Assembly (NCBI GenBank): GCA_905183005.1
Contig: CAJJDO010000092.1
Location: forward strand, 11,197-75,196
Direction of reading: 5' to 3'
From: Paramecium pentaurelia
Taxonomy: Eukaryota > Ciliophora > Oligohymenophorea > Peniculida > Parameciidae
DNA: 64,000 bases
Shown here: piece after piece, positions 38,041 through 49,682 of the stretch
How the letters are laid out: the number at the start of each line of letters is the position of its first letter
Position numbering within the stretch: position 1 is the stretch's first letter
Position numbers and translations under genes: made by a program
Notes under the pieces: model-generated
What the model was told of the DNA's origin: nothing
Database searches by the model: none
The model's input: only the letters and a program-made list of their open reading frames with translations

Positions 38041-39079
38041 TAAATTATTATCTGAATAAAATTTATTAAAATATGCAATAGTTCATATTTATATGATAAT
38101 ATTATAAAGAAAAAGGATACACAATTTTATAATTTTATATTTTTTTAATATATTCATAAAAGCTGATATTTAGCCAAAATAATCTACTTCCTAAAATAAC
38201 TGTTAAAAAAGAGTATTAATGCTCTGAAAATCTCCTAAATAATTATAATTGATAAAGGTTTTTTAAGTTAAAGAAAATAAATGTATCTTAGGATTTGCTA
38301 ATAAAAGATATCTTAAAGAATCTTTAAATATATAAACTAAAAATCATAAGTATTCAATAGTAAAATGTAATAATAACAATCAAACCAGCGCTATTTTTAC
38401 ATCTATTAAAACATTCATAGCAGGAATTATGACTCATTAAATATATTGGTAATTCTAATAAGACACTAAATCTCCATATAAGGATTCAATTATCCCAAAC
38501 CTAGAAATAATACTTAATTTTTTAATTTGAATTTGTTCATCCATTTTCAGTTTTAATTATTATACTTCATAAAAATTTGAACTAAGTCTGATGTTATCTG
38601 AAATACTGATATATTACTTTTAATTACAAATCCTTAATTTTGATTTTTTTCTATTGTATTTTGAATAAATTCATAATTTTACTAAAAAGGGATCATTGAC
38701 AAACTATTTGCAAACTTATAGGTTTACTTTTTAGAAAATTCATATCTAAAAAATATAAGATAAAATTAATGATATAACAGATCTTTTTTTGGTTTAATTT
38801 AATTTGATTTAAGATTAAATTAAAAAGACTAAATCAAATTGCCAATATTATAATCGAGATTTTTATAATTAATCATTAATGATTTAGATAAAATTTAAAA
38901 ACCTAAGCTAAAACATAGTCAAATGATTAAACTATTAAAATGGTAATTAGACTAAAAAAGCTTGAAATTATTGATTTATAAATTATTAAATTACAAATAA
39001 TATTGATATTAGTAATTTTTAATATTAGATTATACTTTAAATTATACATTAAATTTATTTTTTAAACCTTCAAAGGAAA
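38041..39079. other. No clear gene; one relic-like frame
   Basis: On the plus strand, about 38165-38260 and then 38278-38530 read as two protein-like pieces in different frames: Leu-Leu-Pro-Lys-Ile-Thr-Val-Lys-Lys-Glu-Tyr, then Ile-Leu-Gly-Phe-Ala-Asn-Lys-Arg-Tyr ... Ser-Ala-Ile-Phe-Thr-Ser-Ile-Lys-Thr-Phe. The pieces could be a decayed gene of a family I do not know. The rest is AT-rich without features. Confidence 0.3.
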
Positions 39080-39340
39080 TAGGATACTAATGTAAACATG
39101 TGCATTTTTTCGTGAGCCTTTTTGTACGAAATGGGTCAATGGATCTTTTTAGAATTTTTAGGAACTGAAGAAATGATCAATAAACTCATGTAATTTTTCA
39201 TTATGAATTAAATGGCCTCATTCTCCTTCTATCCATCCTTGAAACGCTCCAAAAGAATTACTCAATATGGAAATATCCAAAGTTTTCTTTCAGTTGCATT
39301 CCTCAATAAACTCTGCATAGTTAAGCCAATTTTTTTTTCA
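39080..39340 (-). pseudogene. Less AT-rich relic ORF of unknown family
   Basis: The minus strand reads Tyr-Ala-Glu-Phe-Ile-Glu-Glu-Cys-Asn, TGA, then Ser-Phe-Gly-Ala-Phe-Gln-Gly-Trp-Ile-Glu-Gly-Glu, TGA, Gly-His-Leu-Ile-His-Asn-Glu-Lys-Leu-His-Glu-Phe, continuing to a basic tail. The stretch has visibly more G and C than its neighbours. Both TGA codons could derive from Trp codons. No family is recognised. Confidence 0.35.
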
Positions 39341-40075
39341 GGTCCATTATTATTATTAAAAAATAATATAAAGTTCAATATTTTAATATAATTTCATGAA
39401 GCTAGAGTAAAGTATCTAACTCCAAATTTAGTTAATATCCCTAAATCTAATTTCTTTAGAATTTGTTTCTAGAATTAGAATAGGTTTGTATTAAAATCAA
39501 AAAAAATATTCTTAATTATTCTCTCACTTTAATTCAAATAAAAAATGGAAGTTAAAAACATCAGAAAATGAAGACATATAAAATAAATAAGAGTAAATTT
39601 GATAAAACCATTTTTTAGATATTTATTATTTAATAAGCTTTTAAATCCACTTCCTTATTATCTATCATGCCAATTCAAATAAAATCATGTAAAATTTTAA
39701 ATTATAATGTATTCTCCAGTTTTTAATCATAAAAATTTTGATTCAATTTTTAAGTAAAAATAATGAAATTAGAAGTATTTCTGATCAAAATGATTTTAAA
39801 AAACTTGTAATTTATTAAGCTTCTGTATTTATTCTACAAAAATACTAAATTAATTTACAATAAGTCAAAATAGTTATTGAAAGTCGAAGAGCCTTGTGAT
39901 ATATTTAAGTTGTTAGATAACACACTTATTAATTGAGTAATATAAGAAATTGTTGAGAATAAATTAATAAATTGAGATTTTCAATAATATAATTTTAGTT
40001 GTTGATGATATATTTAATTATGTCACCACTTTTATAATAAAAGCTCGCCAAAATCTAGAGATATAATAATTAAAA
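39341..40075. other. No gene seen
   Basis: AT-rich spacer upstream of the cathepsin relic. Confidence 0.4.
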
Positions 40076-40510
40076 ATGAATAAGCTTTTAGCTATGGGAA
40101 TGTTATCTTTAATAATGATTGGAATTAAATTGGGTTTTTAAGAATGGTGTAACAATAGCCACAAATTACCCTTATACTTCCAAAACTGAAGCATGTAAAA
40201 GGTAAACAGGTTAATTCAAAATTAAGGGATATTAAAAAGTTGATCCTAATTAAATTTAATCTGCAATTATTAAGTCTCCAATCGCTGCATCTGTTGATGA
40301 ATCAAGTTGGACATTCTATAACTCAGGTGTTTTTAATAGATGTACTTTTGAAGAATTAAACCATGATGTTTGATTATAGGTTTCAATGATGATGGAACTT
40401 GGATAGTAAAAAATTCTTGGGGCAAATGGTGGGGTGAAAATGGTATTATAAGATTGCCTAAAGGTAGTTCATGTGGAATTTAAGAATAATCTTTTATTGA
40501 ATATGCTTGA
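40076..40510 (+). pseudogene. Cathepsin L-like cysteine protease relic with internal deletion
   Basis: ATG 40076 begins a hydrophobic signal peptide (Met-Asn-Lys-Leu-Leu-Ala, Met/Leu/Ile-rich). After about 17 codons the sequence jumps into the catalytic second half of a papain-family (C1A) enzyme: Trp-Val-Phe-Lys-Asn-Gly-Val, Asn-Tyr-Pro-Tyr-Thr, Pro-Ile-Ala-Ala-Ser-Val-Asp, Leu-Asn-His-Asp-Val (catalytic His) and Val-Lys-Asn-Ser-Trp-Gly-Lys-Trp-Trp-Gly (catalytic Asn), ending at TGA 40508-40510. The inhibitory propeptide and the Gln...Cys-Gly-Ser-Cys-Trp block with the active-site Cys are missing, about 200 codons. Two frame breaks are present: at the deletion junction (about 40115-40135) and at 40368-40371, where one T is missing from Val-Leu-Ile-Ile-Gly. 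It cannot make an active protease. Confidence 0.85.
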
Positions 40511-42073
40511 ATTGGATTTACATATTTCTATTAAATATAATTGAATCAAGTAATTATAATTACCACATATAATATTAATAATTATATTAAATAAACCAAA
40601 GGTTTCAATTTAAAAATATAATTATAAGTTTAATATTTAAAATATTGAAGGGTTAGTATCATATAATTTATAATGAGTAGTTTTTATTTCAAATATATGA
40701 CAGATTATTTAAATCAATCGTATAAAAATTGAGAAAACTTTTTTAAATTCTTATTGAACATTTTCTTATGTATTTTATAAAATTATCCAATATTTATTAT
40801 TAATTTAATTTCATAAAAAAAATATCTAATTATAAATTCACATTTGTTCCGAGATCTTATTTTTCCTGGTTGATGATTTCTTATTTATTTAATTGAATAT
40901 AATCATAAAGCATATTAATGAGTTTTAAATTTTTTAAAGCATCCAAATTTATATTATGCTTGTAAATTTTCTTAAGTTTCTAAAATAGAATATTTGCAAA
41001 TTAGTATATTTAACAATTTAATTTATACTTCATAAGCCTGATTGGGCTTCAAACTATAAAATATATATTATTTACTAACTATCATTTTTTATTCATTATT
41101 AAATAATATATTAGTGAAGTTGATTTTATATTTTTGATAATAATATAAATTTTAAATCTAGTTTTAAGTCAATTAATAAAAATTTTGTCATAATTGTTTT
41201 ATTAAATTTTGAGATAAAATTTGAATCATAGTTGTTCATTTTTTATTAGTATAAATGTAATAGTAGAGCTTTAAGATTAAAAAAGTAATTTAATTGTAAT
41301 TGATTAGTTTTAATTGAGAATCTAAATTTGAATAAATCATTATTGATAATCTAAATTTAGTTCTTGTCTTAATGGACTTAGATGACTCCTTCAATATTTT
41401 AAATATCTGTGCTATTATTAATGATTCTTGTATTTAGATAATATTGAAACTAAATCACTTTCATTAATTGAAATTAATAATTATTCCTTAAAAAATAAAT
41501 GTTTCACATATTAACAATGAAATTTTCAATAGCAAAATTATATCTACAAGGAAAAAATGATTTTAATTTAATTGATTAATCTTCATTTAACATTATGTTA
41601 TAAAGGTGGTTGAATTTAAGTATGGAATATAAACAAATGAGACACTCAATGATTAAGTACAATTAGATTATTACTATAAGTTATAGTTAATTTAGAGTAT
41701 CTAATACAATTATTGAGCTTAATTATTGAGGGTAACAAAAACAATCTATATAAAAAATATCATCATTACTAAGATATAAAATAATTTTTAAAGTTATTAC
41801 AAAATAAGTTTTAATAATCAGTTAATATGGTTTTAATTTTCTATTTTATTACAAATTTGAAATTTATTTATAAAAAAATATGATGGTATCTCTATAAATA
41901 GGATAATATTATTAATATTTTCATGTCCTACATTTAATAGTATTGGTATTCTATTAAGTATATAGACTTATTATTATTTTTCATTTTATAAATATTGATT
42001 GTATCATTTTATTAATTAACTTTAAAAAAAAATGTAAAAATGCACATACGTAAATCATGAAAACGAGGTCATA
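40511..42073. other. No gene seen
   Basis: About 1.5 kb of AT-rich DNA with frequent TGA in all frames. Nothing recognisable on either strand. Confidence 0.4.
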
Positions 42074-43300
42074 ATGGGCTTTTGTCTTAATTCTAATTGT
42101 TAACATGCTTCCAAATATTGTTACAAATGTTTATTAGAAGTACATTAAGAACATTAAAAACATTGTATTAGATTAATAGATCTACCTGATTTAATAAAAA
42201 TATATATTTCGGATTAAGCTGAATTGATAAAAACATCAAATGTTATCTATAATCGAGTAAAGTAGAAGATGGATTAAAATATAAAAAGAATGGATGAAAA
42301 TAATTAAACTCTATAAAAATTGAATTAAGCATTACAAAACTAAGATTTCATTATATCCAAATCGATTTAATAAAAAAATACTATTCATAAGATTAATAAA
42401 ATTAAGAAAGTTTATATTTTAATTATTATTTTTAGAGTAATTCATAAATTAATTAGAAGAAATCGAAAAGATTTTAGAATCAAAGGAAAATAAGAAATCT
42501 GAATTACAAGAAGTATAAATGCTATTCAATATGGCTATGTAATTAACAAATTAAGGTTAACATGAAGAAGCTCTTAAAATTTATGATAATTCATTGTCTC
42601 TATTAAATATAATAGATAAGATATTTATGTGGAAGGGTAATATAACTAATTTATTATTCTAAGGATAATCATTATTACATTTATCAAGACTATAAGAAGG
42701 AATTAAATGTTGTGATTTGGCAATTTAATTAAATCCTGAAAATGATATGGCATACAACAATAAAGGTATTATTATTATTAATTTATAATAAATAGCTTGG
42801 GCCTTAGAAAATCTATATCGTTTTAAAGAAGCTATTGAATGTTGTGATAGAGCTATTTAATTGAATCCTCAAAATGATATGGCTTTTAATAATAAGGGTA
42901 TTAATTAGAAAAATCTATAATAAATAGGTTGGGCATTAAGCAATTTAAAGAAATATTAGGAAGCTTCTGAATGTTATGATAAAGCAATTTAATTAAACTC
43001 ACTAAACGCTAATGCTTATAATAATAAAGGTTCATTATTTCATTTTATTTATTAGCCATTGCTTTACATCAAATGAAAGAATTTCAATAAGCAATAGAGT
43101 TTTATGACAAGGCTCTATTAATTCAAGAAAACTCTACATTTTATAAATATAAAGGTATTCACTTCCTAAAATTAACTATTTTAGCTGAATCTTTACTTGC
43201 TTTAGGAAATAAATAAGAAGCTAGAATTTGTTTTATGAAAGCTCTTAATTTAGGATATGTAGATCAAGATTATATAAGGAGATAATTATTAATGTTATGA
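42074..43300 (+). CDS. B-box-like zinc cluster + TPR repeat protein
   Basis: ATG 42074 to TGA 43298-43300. Six introns (42410-42437, 42637-42663, 42766-42795, 42898-42927, 43030-43055, 43155-43184; 26-30 bases) are removed to leave 352 codons. The 351-residue product starts with Cys4, Cys9, Cys16, Cys19, His24, His27 and His30, a B-box-like zinc cluster, then a coiled coil (about 60-150) and TPR units with the consensus Glu-Ala-Ile-Glu-Cys-Cys-Asp-x-Ala-Ile-Gln-Leu-Asn-Pro and Asn-Asp-Met-Ala-Tyr-Asn-Asn-Lys. The last four introns all split the Gly/Ala codon after Asn-Asn-Lys (AAA G|) at the end of a TPR unit. TPR units bind peptide partners; the specific role is unknown. Frame, domain order and splice sites agree, so it looks functional. 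The first intron needs acceptor TTAGAG (28 bases) to keep frame. Confidence 0.9.
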
Positions 43301-44273
43301 AAATCATTTCATTAAATACATAATATTAAGATATCAATATTTATTTATTCCTTTAATTCTTATTCTAAAATAGTCCCTCATTTTCTTTATTATTCAACAA
43401 CATCAATACATAGTTATACTATTATTTTTATTCCATATTTCCGTTTTATAAAAATGAAATGCCAAATTTCTATATTAAAGGGAAAATTATTGAAAAGACA
43501 TGCTATTTAGGCTTATAGATGAATGGTTAGCGATTTTGAAAAATACATTAAATCATTAAATTAAAAAATACGAATTTTATAATTATTGCATTTATTCATT
43601 ACAACTATTTTTAATAGATTGTATTCTAACATAGAGAGGTTATATTTAAAAGATAAATATCTCATTTATATATTTCCCAAATTTATCAATAACAAAATGT
43701 AATTCAAAAGTCTTAGGCTATGATTGTTATTATCTTTAATTTAACTAAGAAATTTAAGAAATCAAATATTTAATTTAATTTGAGACATTCATATACTAAT
43801 TGTTGATTAATTCATAACAAAAATTCACTATTTTATAAATAACTAAATTTAAATTGAGTAAATAAGTATTTTCAAATACTAATTGATTCCTCAACTACCC
43901 TTTTTTATGAAAATTTTATTATTTATTTATGAAGTTCAACTAATTCATATTAAAAATATCACAGTTAAATATATTTCTTTCTAAAGAGATGCCAAAGTTA
44001 AAATATACATTATATTTAAAAATGAATATCTAAAATATTAATGTAAATATTATTTGAATATCTAATTTATTATCTGATAATTTTCATTTTTAGTTTCAAT
44101 TTTACAATTATTAGATTATTTAAATTTGATATGATAAATATCGGTTTAAATCTTAATTTTAAGGCTACAAAAACTGAGGTTTAGGTAAAATTAATATGCT
44201 CTAGTGCAAACTCTAATTTTTTAAATAGATGCTGATCATCATAAGCAGTCAAGGATCTTAATCTTTTTGATTT
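43301..44273. other. No gene seen
   Basis: AT-rich spacer; no coherent frame. Confidence 0.4.
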
Positions 44274-44325
44274 ATCTATACACTTCAAAAATCTAAAAAT
44301 TATTAGATTTTTGAAGTGTATAGAT
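44274..44325. repeat. Perfect 23-bp inverted repeat with 6-base loop
   Basis: 44274-44296 is the exact reverse complement of 44303-44325, separated by six bases (AAATTA). The arms begin ATCTATACACTTC. As RNA it would form an uninterrupted 23-bp hairpin; as DNA it could extrude a cruciform. No coding frame or flanking direct repeat explains it. Confidence 0.9.
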
Positions 44326-44600
44326 ATTATTTGTGTCTGATTATTTAATATTATCCCAAGTTGCATAATTATATAAATAGCTAAATCAATATAAAATAGA
44401 TAAAATTGAATTGTAGCTATCATATCATAAGTAATTACAGGAGTAGAGATTAAGTAGTAACTGTCTACTTTATCATGAAATATTTCTTATTCTATATTAT
44501 CATAAATATTAGACCTTCATGAACTCGTTTCCACAGGATAAAAATTGCAATAATATTTCCAAATCAAATAAATTATTGAAGACAGTTACCAAAATTATAT
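44326..44600. other. No feature seen
   Basis: Short AT-rich stretch between the inverted repeat and a weak minus-strand ORF. Confidence 0.3.
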
Positions 44601-44951
44601 TCACAATTAGACATTTGATAGCTTACTACCTTTAATTATATTTCTTTTTTAACCAATTGAAATTTAAAGTATTCTTTCCCATTATATTCTATTGTAGTTT
44701 TCTTAGGATTAATTTTAGTCAGGGACTAATTAAGGGAATTTACTAGTATCAGTTTTCATAAAAATTCGTAATGATACTCTATTAAAAGTTTCAAAATTAG
44801 ATAGGGCAATTTATTTTTTCAATAATATCTACTGCTCCTTTATCTATGAACAGATTAGATTAATATTTTAGTCAAATTAAATCATCTTTTTAAACCTTAC
44901 TTCTGGCCTAATTAAAATTCTAAAACCCTTCCACGTTAAATATTCAAGCAT
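44601..44951 (-). CDS. Possible hypothetical ORF or relic
   Basis: ATG 44951 to TGA 44601, 117 codons. The product starts Met-Leu-Glu-Tyr-Leu-Thr-Trp-Lys-Gly-Phe and has a charged, Gln-rich middle. The same frame continues upstream to a TGA at 45015-45017 that interrupts Tyr-Asn-Thr-Gly-Phe-Asn-Ile and Leu-Leu-Ala-Leu-Val-Asn-Trp-Lys, suggesting a longer gene with a nonsense codon. No family recognised. Confidence 0.3.
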
Positions 44952-45118
44952 TAGTTTTCTTTAGAAAATCAAATGTTTTAGTTATATTTATTTCCAATTT
45001 ACCAAAGCAAGGAGTCAAATATTAAATCCAGTATTATAGGCTTCATTAAAAGATTATTGCTATTTTATATTAATTTAATTCCATTTAATTACTGGAGTAC
45101 TATAAGTGAGGAAACACA

Positions 45119-47281
45119 CAATTATGTTTAAATTTGATTCTAGTATATCAGATAACATTTTACAATTGTTTATAAACAATCTTTGGCTAAGGGCTCTAAA
45201 TCTCTTCAGAATGTTGAGCTAGATGAATTTGATCTTCATAATGTAATGTTCCTCTGCCAAGCCAAAGAAATGAGAAAAATCAACTTTATGGATATCCTAT
45301 TACTCTTTTAAGTTCGATTTTCGAACATCAGACCTTATTAACTATAACTAAGGTTTCTTACTTAATATTATTCATTTTTTTTAAGTATTTAACAAATAAA
45401 TTAATCATTTCTATATTAATAAAAATCTATCTAAAGTATTTATATGTATATATGGACGATTGAGATTATAGATTCATACAATAAGAATAGATTGTTTTAT
45501 AATTATGATTTTTAATTAAGGATATCATACCGCTTAACAAATTTATTTTTTTTATTGATTATAGATTTATATAACATAGAGATGGAAAACATGTAAAATA
45601 AATAATGAAATCTTGGAAATTATATATAGATTAAGTCATTTTTACTTATTCGTTATTTTACTTGCTGTTTTTAGTATTTTGAATAGCATTCTAAATGAGA
45701 ATCATTCAAATTACTGTAACAAAAACATATAAAAGCAATTAGGATATTTATTAAATAGAAAATGAATTATTGAAAATAAGAAATACTTTTAACATATATT
45801 ATTATTAACAATCATATAAAATATATTTTAACAATAATATAATAAGGATTTTGTAAATAATTGAAATGAATAGATTACGTTTTAATAAAATTTTTTTACA
45901 ATTATGTAGTAATATTAATATTTTGATTTCTTAAATATTACCAGATCACCTTTTAAAATCCTAAATTTCAATTTCTTTGAATATTAATCAAGTTTTAAAT
46001 AAATCCTTTATAAAAGTATATTGCTCATTAATTCTTAATCTCTAGATTCTAAGGGAAATTTAATTAATATTCGTATAAAAATTTATAAATCATATTTCAA
46101 TTATTATAAACTATGGGATGCTTATTAGGTAATGTTTCAATTAATTTAAGATCTTTTTGGTCTTAAGGAAAAAGAAAAACCTAAAGAAAACTAAAAATTN
46201 CAATTATGTTTAAATTTGATTCTAGTATATCAGATAACATTTTACAATTGTTTATAAACAATCTTTGGCTAAGGGCTCTAAATCTCTTCAGAATGTTGAG
46301 CTAGATGAATTTGATCTTCATAATGTAATGTTCCTCTGCCAAGCCAAAGAAATGAGAAAAATCAACTTTATGGATATCCTATTACTCTTTTAAGTTCGAT
46401 TTTCGAACATCAGACCTTATTAACTATAACTAAGGTTTCTTACTTAATATTATTCATTTTTTTTAAGTATTTAACAAATAAATTAATCATTTCTATATTA
46501 ATAAAAATCTATCTAAAGTATTTATATGTATATATGGACGATTGAGATTATAGATTCATACAATAAGAATAGATTGTTTTATAATTATGATTTTTAATTA
46601 AGGATATCATACCGCTTAACAAATTTATTTTTTTTATTGATTATAGATTTATATAACATAGAGATGGAAAACATGTAAAATAAATAATGAAATCTTGGAA
46701 ATTATATATAGATTAAGTCATTTTTACTTATTCGTTATTTTACTTGCTGTTTTTAGTATTTTGAATAGCATTCTAAATGAGAATCATTCAAATTACTGTA
46801 ACAAAAACATATAAAAGCAATTAGGATATTTATTAAATAGAAAATGAATTATTGAAAATAAGAAATACTTTTAACATATATTATTATTAACAATCATATA
46901 AAATATATTTTAACAATAATATAATAAGGATTTTGTAAATAATTGAAATGAATAGATTACGTTTTAATAAAATTTTTTTACAATTATGTAGTAATATTAA
47001 TATTTTGATTTCTTAAATATTACCAGATCACCTTTTAAAATCCTAAATTTCAATTTCTTTGAATATTAATCAAGTTTTAAATAAATCCTTTATAAAAGTA
47101 TATTGCTCATTAATTCTTAATCTCTAGATTCTAAGGGAAATTTAATTAATATTCGTATAAAAATTTATAAATCATATTTCAATTATTATAAACTATGGGA
47201 TGCTTATTAGGTAATGTTTCAATTAATTTAAGATCTTTTTGGTCTTAAGGAAAAAGAAAAACCTAAAGAAAACTAAAAATT
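45119..47281. repeat. Exact 1081-bp direct duplication split by one N
   Basis: 45119-46199 and 46201-47281 match base for base wherever compared, separated only by the N at 46200. The block ends 87 bases into the Ulp1-like gene, so the gene start is present twice. As at 2409-4759, the pattern is that of unmerged contig ends. A minus-strand relic frame (Trp-Leu-Gly-Arg-Gly-Thr-Leu-His-Tyr-Glu-Asp) is visible in each copy near 45140-45300 and 46222-46382. Confidence 0.9.
46113..46199 (+). CDS. Duplicated 5' end of the Ulp1-like gene, cut by a gap
   Basis: Identical to the first 87 bases of the gene at 47195, including ATG and the 22-base intron, and ends at the N at 46200. Most likely an assembly artefact rather than a second gene. 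Confidence 0.8.
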
Positions 47282-48548
47282 AACCCTTTCAACCTAGTCA
47301 TATTAAAAAAATATCGAAGAGGAATCTAAGAAGATTCGCAAACAAAGAATACAAAGAATTAAAAAACGAAAGATAAAGAGAAAATTTATCATTCTATAAA
47401 AAAATAAGGACTGCTGGACTGAAGATTACAAGAAATTTAATTACGATCTTATTCAAAATATAAAAGGTAAATATAATAATCTTCTATTATTCAAAAATAT
47501 CTAGTTTTATTATAATAAAATAATTAGAAAAACGAAAGATTCATTAAATCAAGACATTAATATATATAAAATAGAGGGATTTATTTATTTAACTGAATAT
47601 GATAAAAATTGGAATCCAAAGTTTTAATTATAAAAAGGGCTGTTCTTAATAAATTTGAAATAAAGAAAATTTTTATTAAATGGATAAAGTGAAGAATATT
47701 AAGGAAAGTCAACATTTATAAAATATATTGGAAACTTTAAAAATGGAGAATATATATCTGAATCAAATAATAAAATTAACATTGAGAATGATAATTAGTA
47801 GACCAAAAGAAATAACTAAAAAATTATTATTACAGATATGACAACAGGAATATAGTATAATACTGAGCATCACAATAGAAAATAATAAGTTTAACTCTAA
47901 AATTTTTGGTGTAAGTATAATTAATTAATATCAAATAATGATCTGAATTTATTAAAAAATTAAAGATGGATAAATAGTAGTATTATTGATAGTTATGTTC
48001 TTAAACTTAATTTAGAAAGTGAAAACTAATATTTTGATCTTAAATTTTAAGAAAGATAGAAGATTAAACGTATATTATTTTTACCAACCAGTTTAACCAC
48101 AAACCTTGGCGAAAACTTTGATAAACAAAAAGCAACTTATTTATTAGAATAAGAATTACTTGAATATTCATAAATGGATTTAGAAATAACAAGAATTTAT
48201 TAGAAATTTGGATTTCCAATTAACAAAAATTTTCATTGGTATTTTCTATTATTTGATGCTGAAGCTGAATTAGTTTAGATCTTTGATTCTACATTATATT
48301 CAAATGATTTTTTTACACATAATTAATATTTAATAAATATTTTGGCAGATGTCCTTAAGATAAATATTAAATTAAAATAAATTCACAAAGAATCAGGTTA
48401 ATAAATTAATAGTTATTCATGTGGATATCATGTATGTAATTTTATGAAGTTTTGTTAAGAATAATAATTTACAAATAATTAATAATATTATTAATATGAT
48501 GAAAAAAATATAATCTAAATATTAGAAAAGATAATAGATAAAGATTGA
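47195..48548 (+). CDS. Ulp1/SENP-family (C48) cysteine protease with Met-Gly-Cys start
   Basis: ATG 47195, intron 47211-47232 (22 bases), TGA 48546-48548: 444 codons, 443 residues. The enzyme family removes SUMO or related modifiers from proteins. The C-terminal catalytic domain has Arg-Trp-Ile-Asn-Ser-Ser-Ile-Ile-Asp (substrate-groove Trp), His340 in Asn-Phe-His-Trp-Tyr, Asp357 in Ile-Phe-Asp-Ser, Gln396 and Cys402 in Ser-Cys-Gly-Tyr-His-Val-Cys. His-Asp spacing (17) and Gln-Cys spacing (6) equal those known for yeast Ulp1, so the catalytic set is complete; the residue before Cys is Ser rather than the common Asp. The N-terminal region is Lys/Arg-rich after a Met-Gly-Cys-Leu-Leu start that suggests lipid anchoring. 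The intron is essential to join Met-Gly-Cys-Leu-Leu to the rest of the frame. Confidence 0.9.
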
Positions 48549-49682
48549 TGATTTATCATATAATATCCTTATAATAATATAATGATTATTTTAATTAATG
48601 ATCTTGAAAAAGACAATGACATTTCTCAGTAAATTCTAGATATTTCATCCATTCCTCTTAATATCAAAGACTCTACTTTTTTGATAAATAAGTAATATAT
48701 AAATTGTTAAAAATATATAACCATACATAAAACTAGTGGATTTTACAGTATTAAAAAGCCAATTATAATATCATTATTTTTTTAAGGTTTAAATCTTTGT
48801 ATTAAAAAATAATAAAAATATTATTGTTTTTATATAAATTATGCTTATCTTATTTATTAGAAAATATTAAATTAAACTTTTTTTAAATCTTTTTAATTAA
48901 TAATATGAAGAGCAAGTATTTTTATATACTTTATTTAAAATATAGAGAGAATCATAATTTATAATTAAGATATAGTTAAAAAAATTATCTCACTATAAAA
49001 TTAAAAATTAGAAGAAATACTTGATAATTAATTTTATACTCTATGAAACGAAGTACACTAAAAAACAATTATGAAGAATGTGCTTTATTAATTTAGATGC
49101 ACCCAATAAGAAAAATGATGAAACATTCATTCATAAATATATATTAAAATTTCTATTAAAAGTTATACTTGTTTTTTGAAATAAAAAAATAAAAACTGGT
49201 GAAATTTATTTTAATTGTTTGAGGTGCATTGGAGTATTAATGTAAATATCTATCAAGGCAATATAAGAATATACATTTCTAAGTTGAAATTTACTTGTTA
49301 CTTGTCATAATTCTCTTGCAGATTCACTTTATAAATTTCTGAGAGATATACACGTTTTTAAAAGTCTATTTTACACCCTCAGAAGATATAATTATATACT
49401 GAATCTGTCGATCAATGAATATCTAATTATATATTGATTGGAAGCTATTATAATAAAAGTTCATTAGTAAATAATAATACCTATTTGTTTTAGAAATGAA
49501 ATATTCATCAATATTAAGAATTTTTCAAGAATTTTCTGTTTGAAAATATATTTTATGTAATATATTCAAATTTATATATTTGCATCAATTATAATTACCA
49601 AATTATGGACGTAATAGGAATTCAAAAGGATGGTATAAAGCCAATTTATGATATATCGTTTTCAAGATTAGTTTAATTATAA
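48549..49682. other. No gene seen
   Basis: AT-rich spacer between the protease gene and a minus-strand WD40 relic; no coherent frame. Confidence 0.4.
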
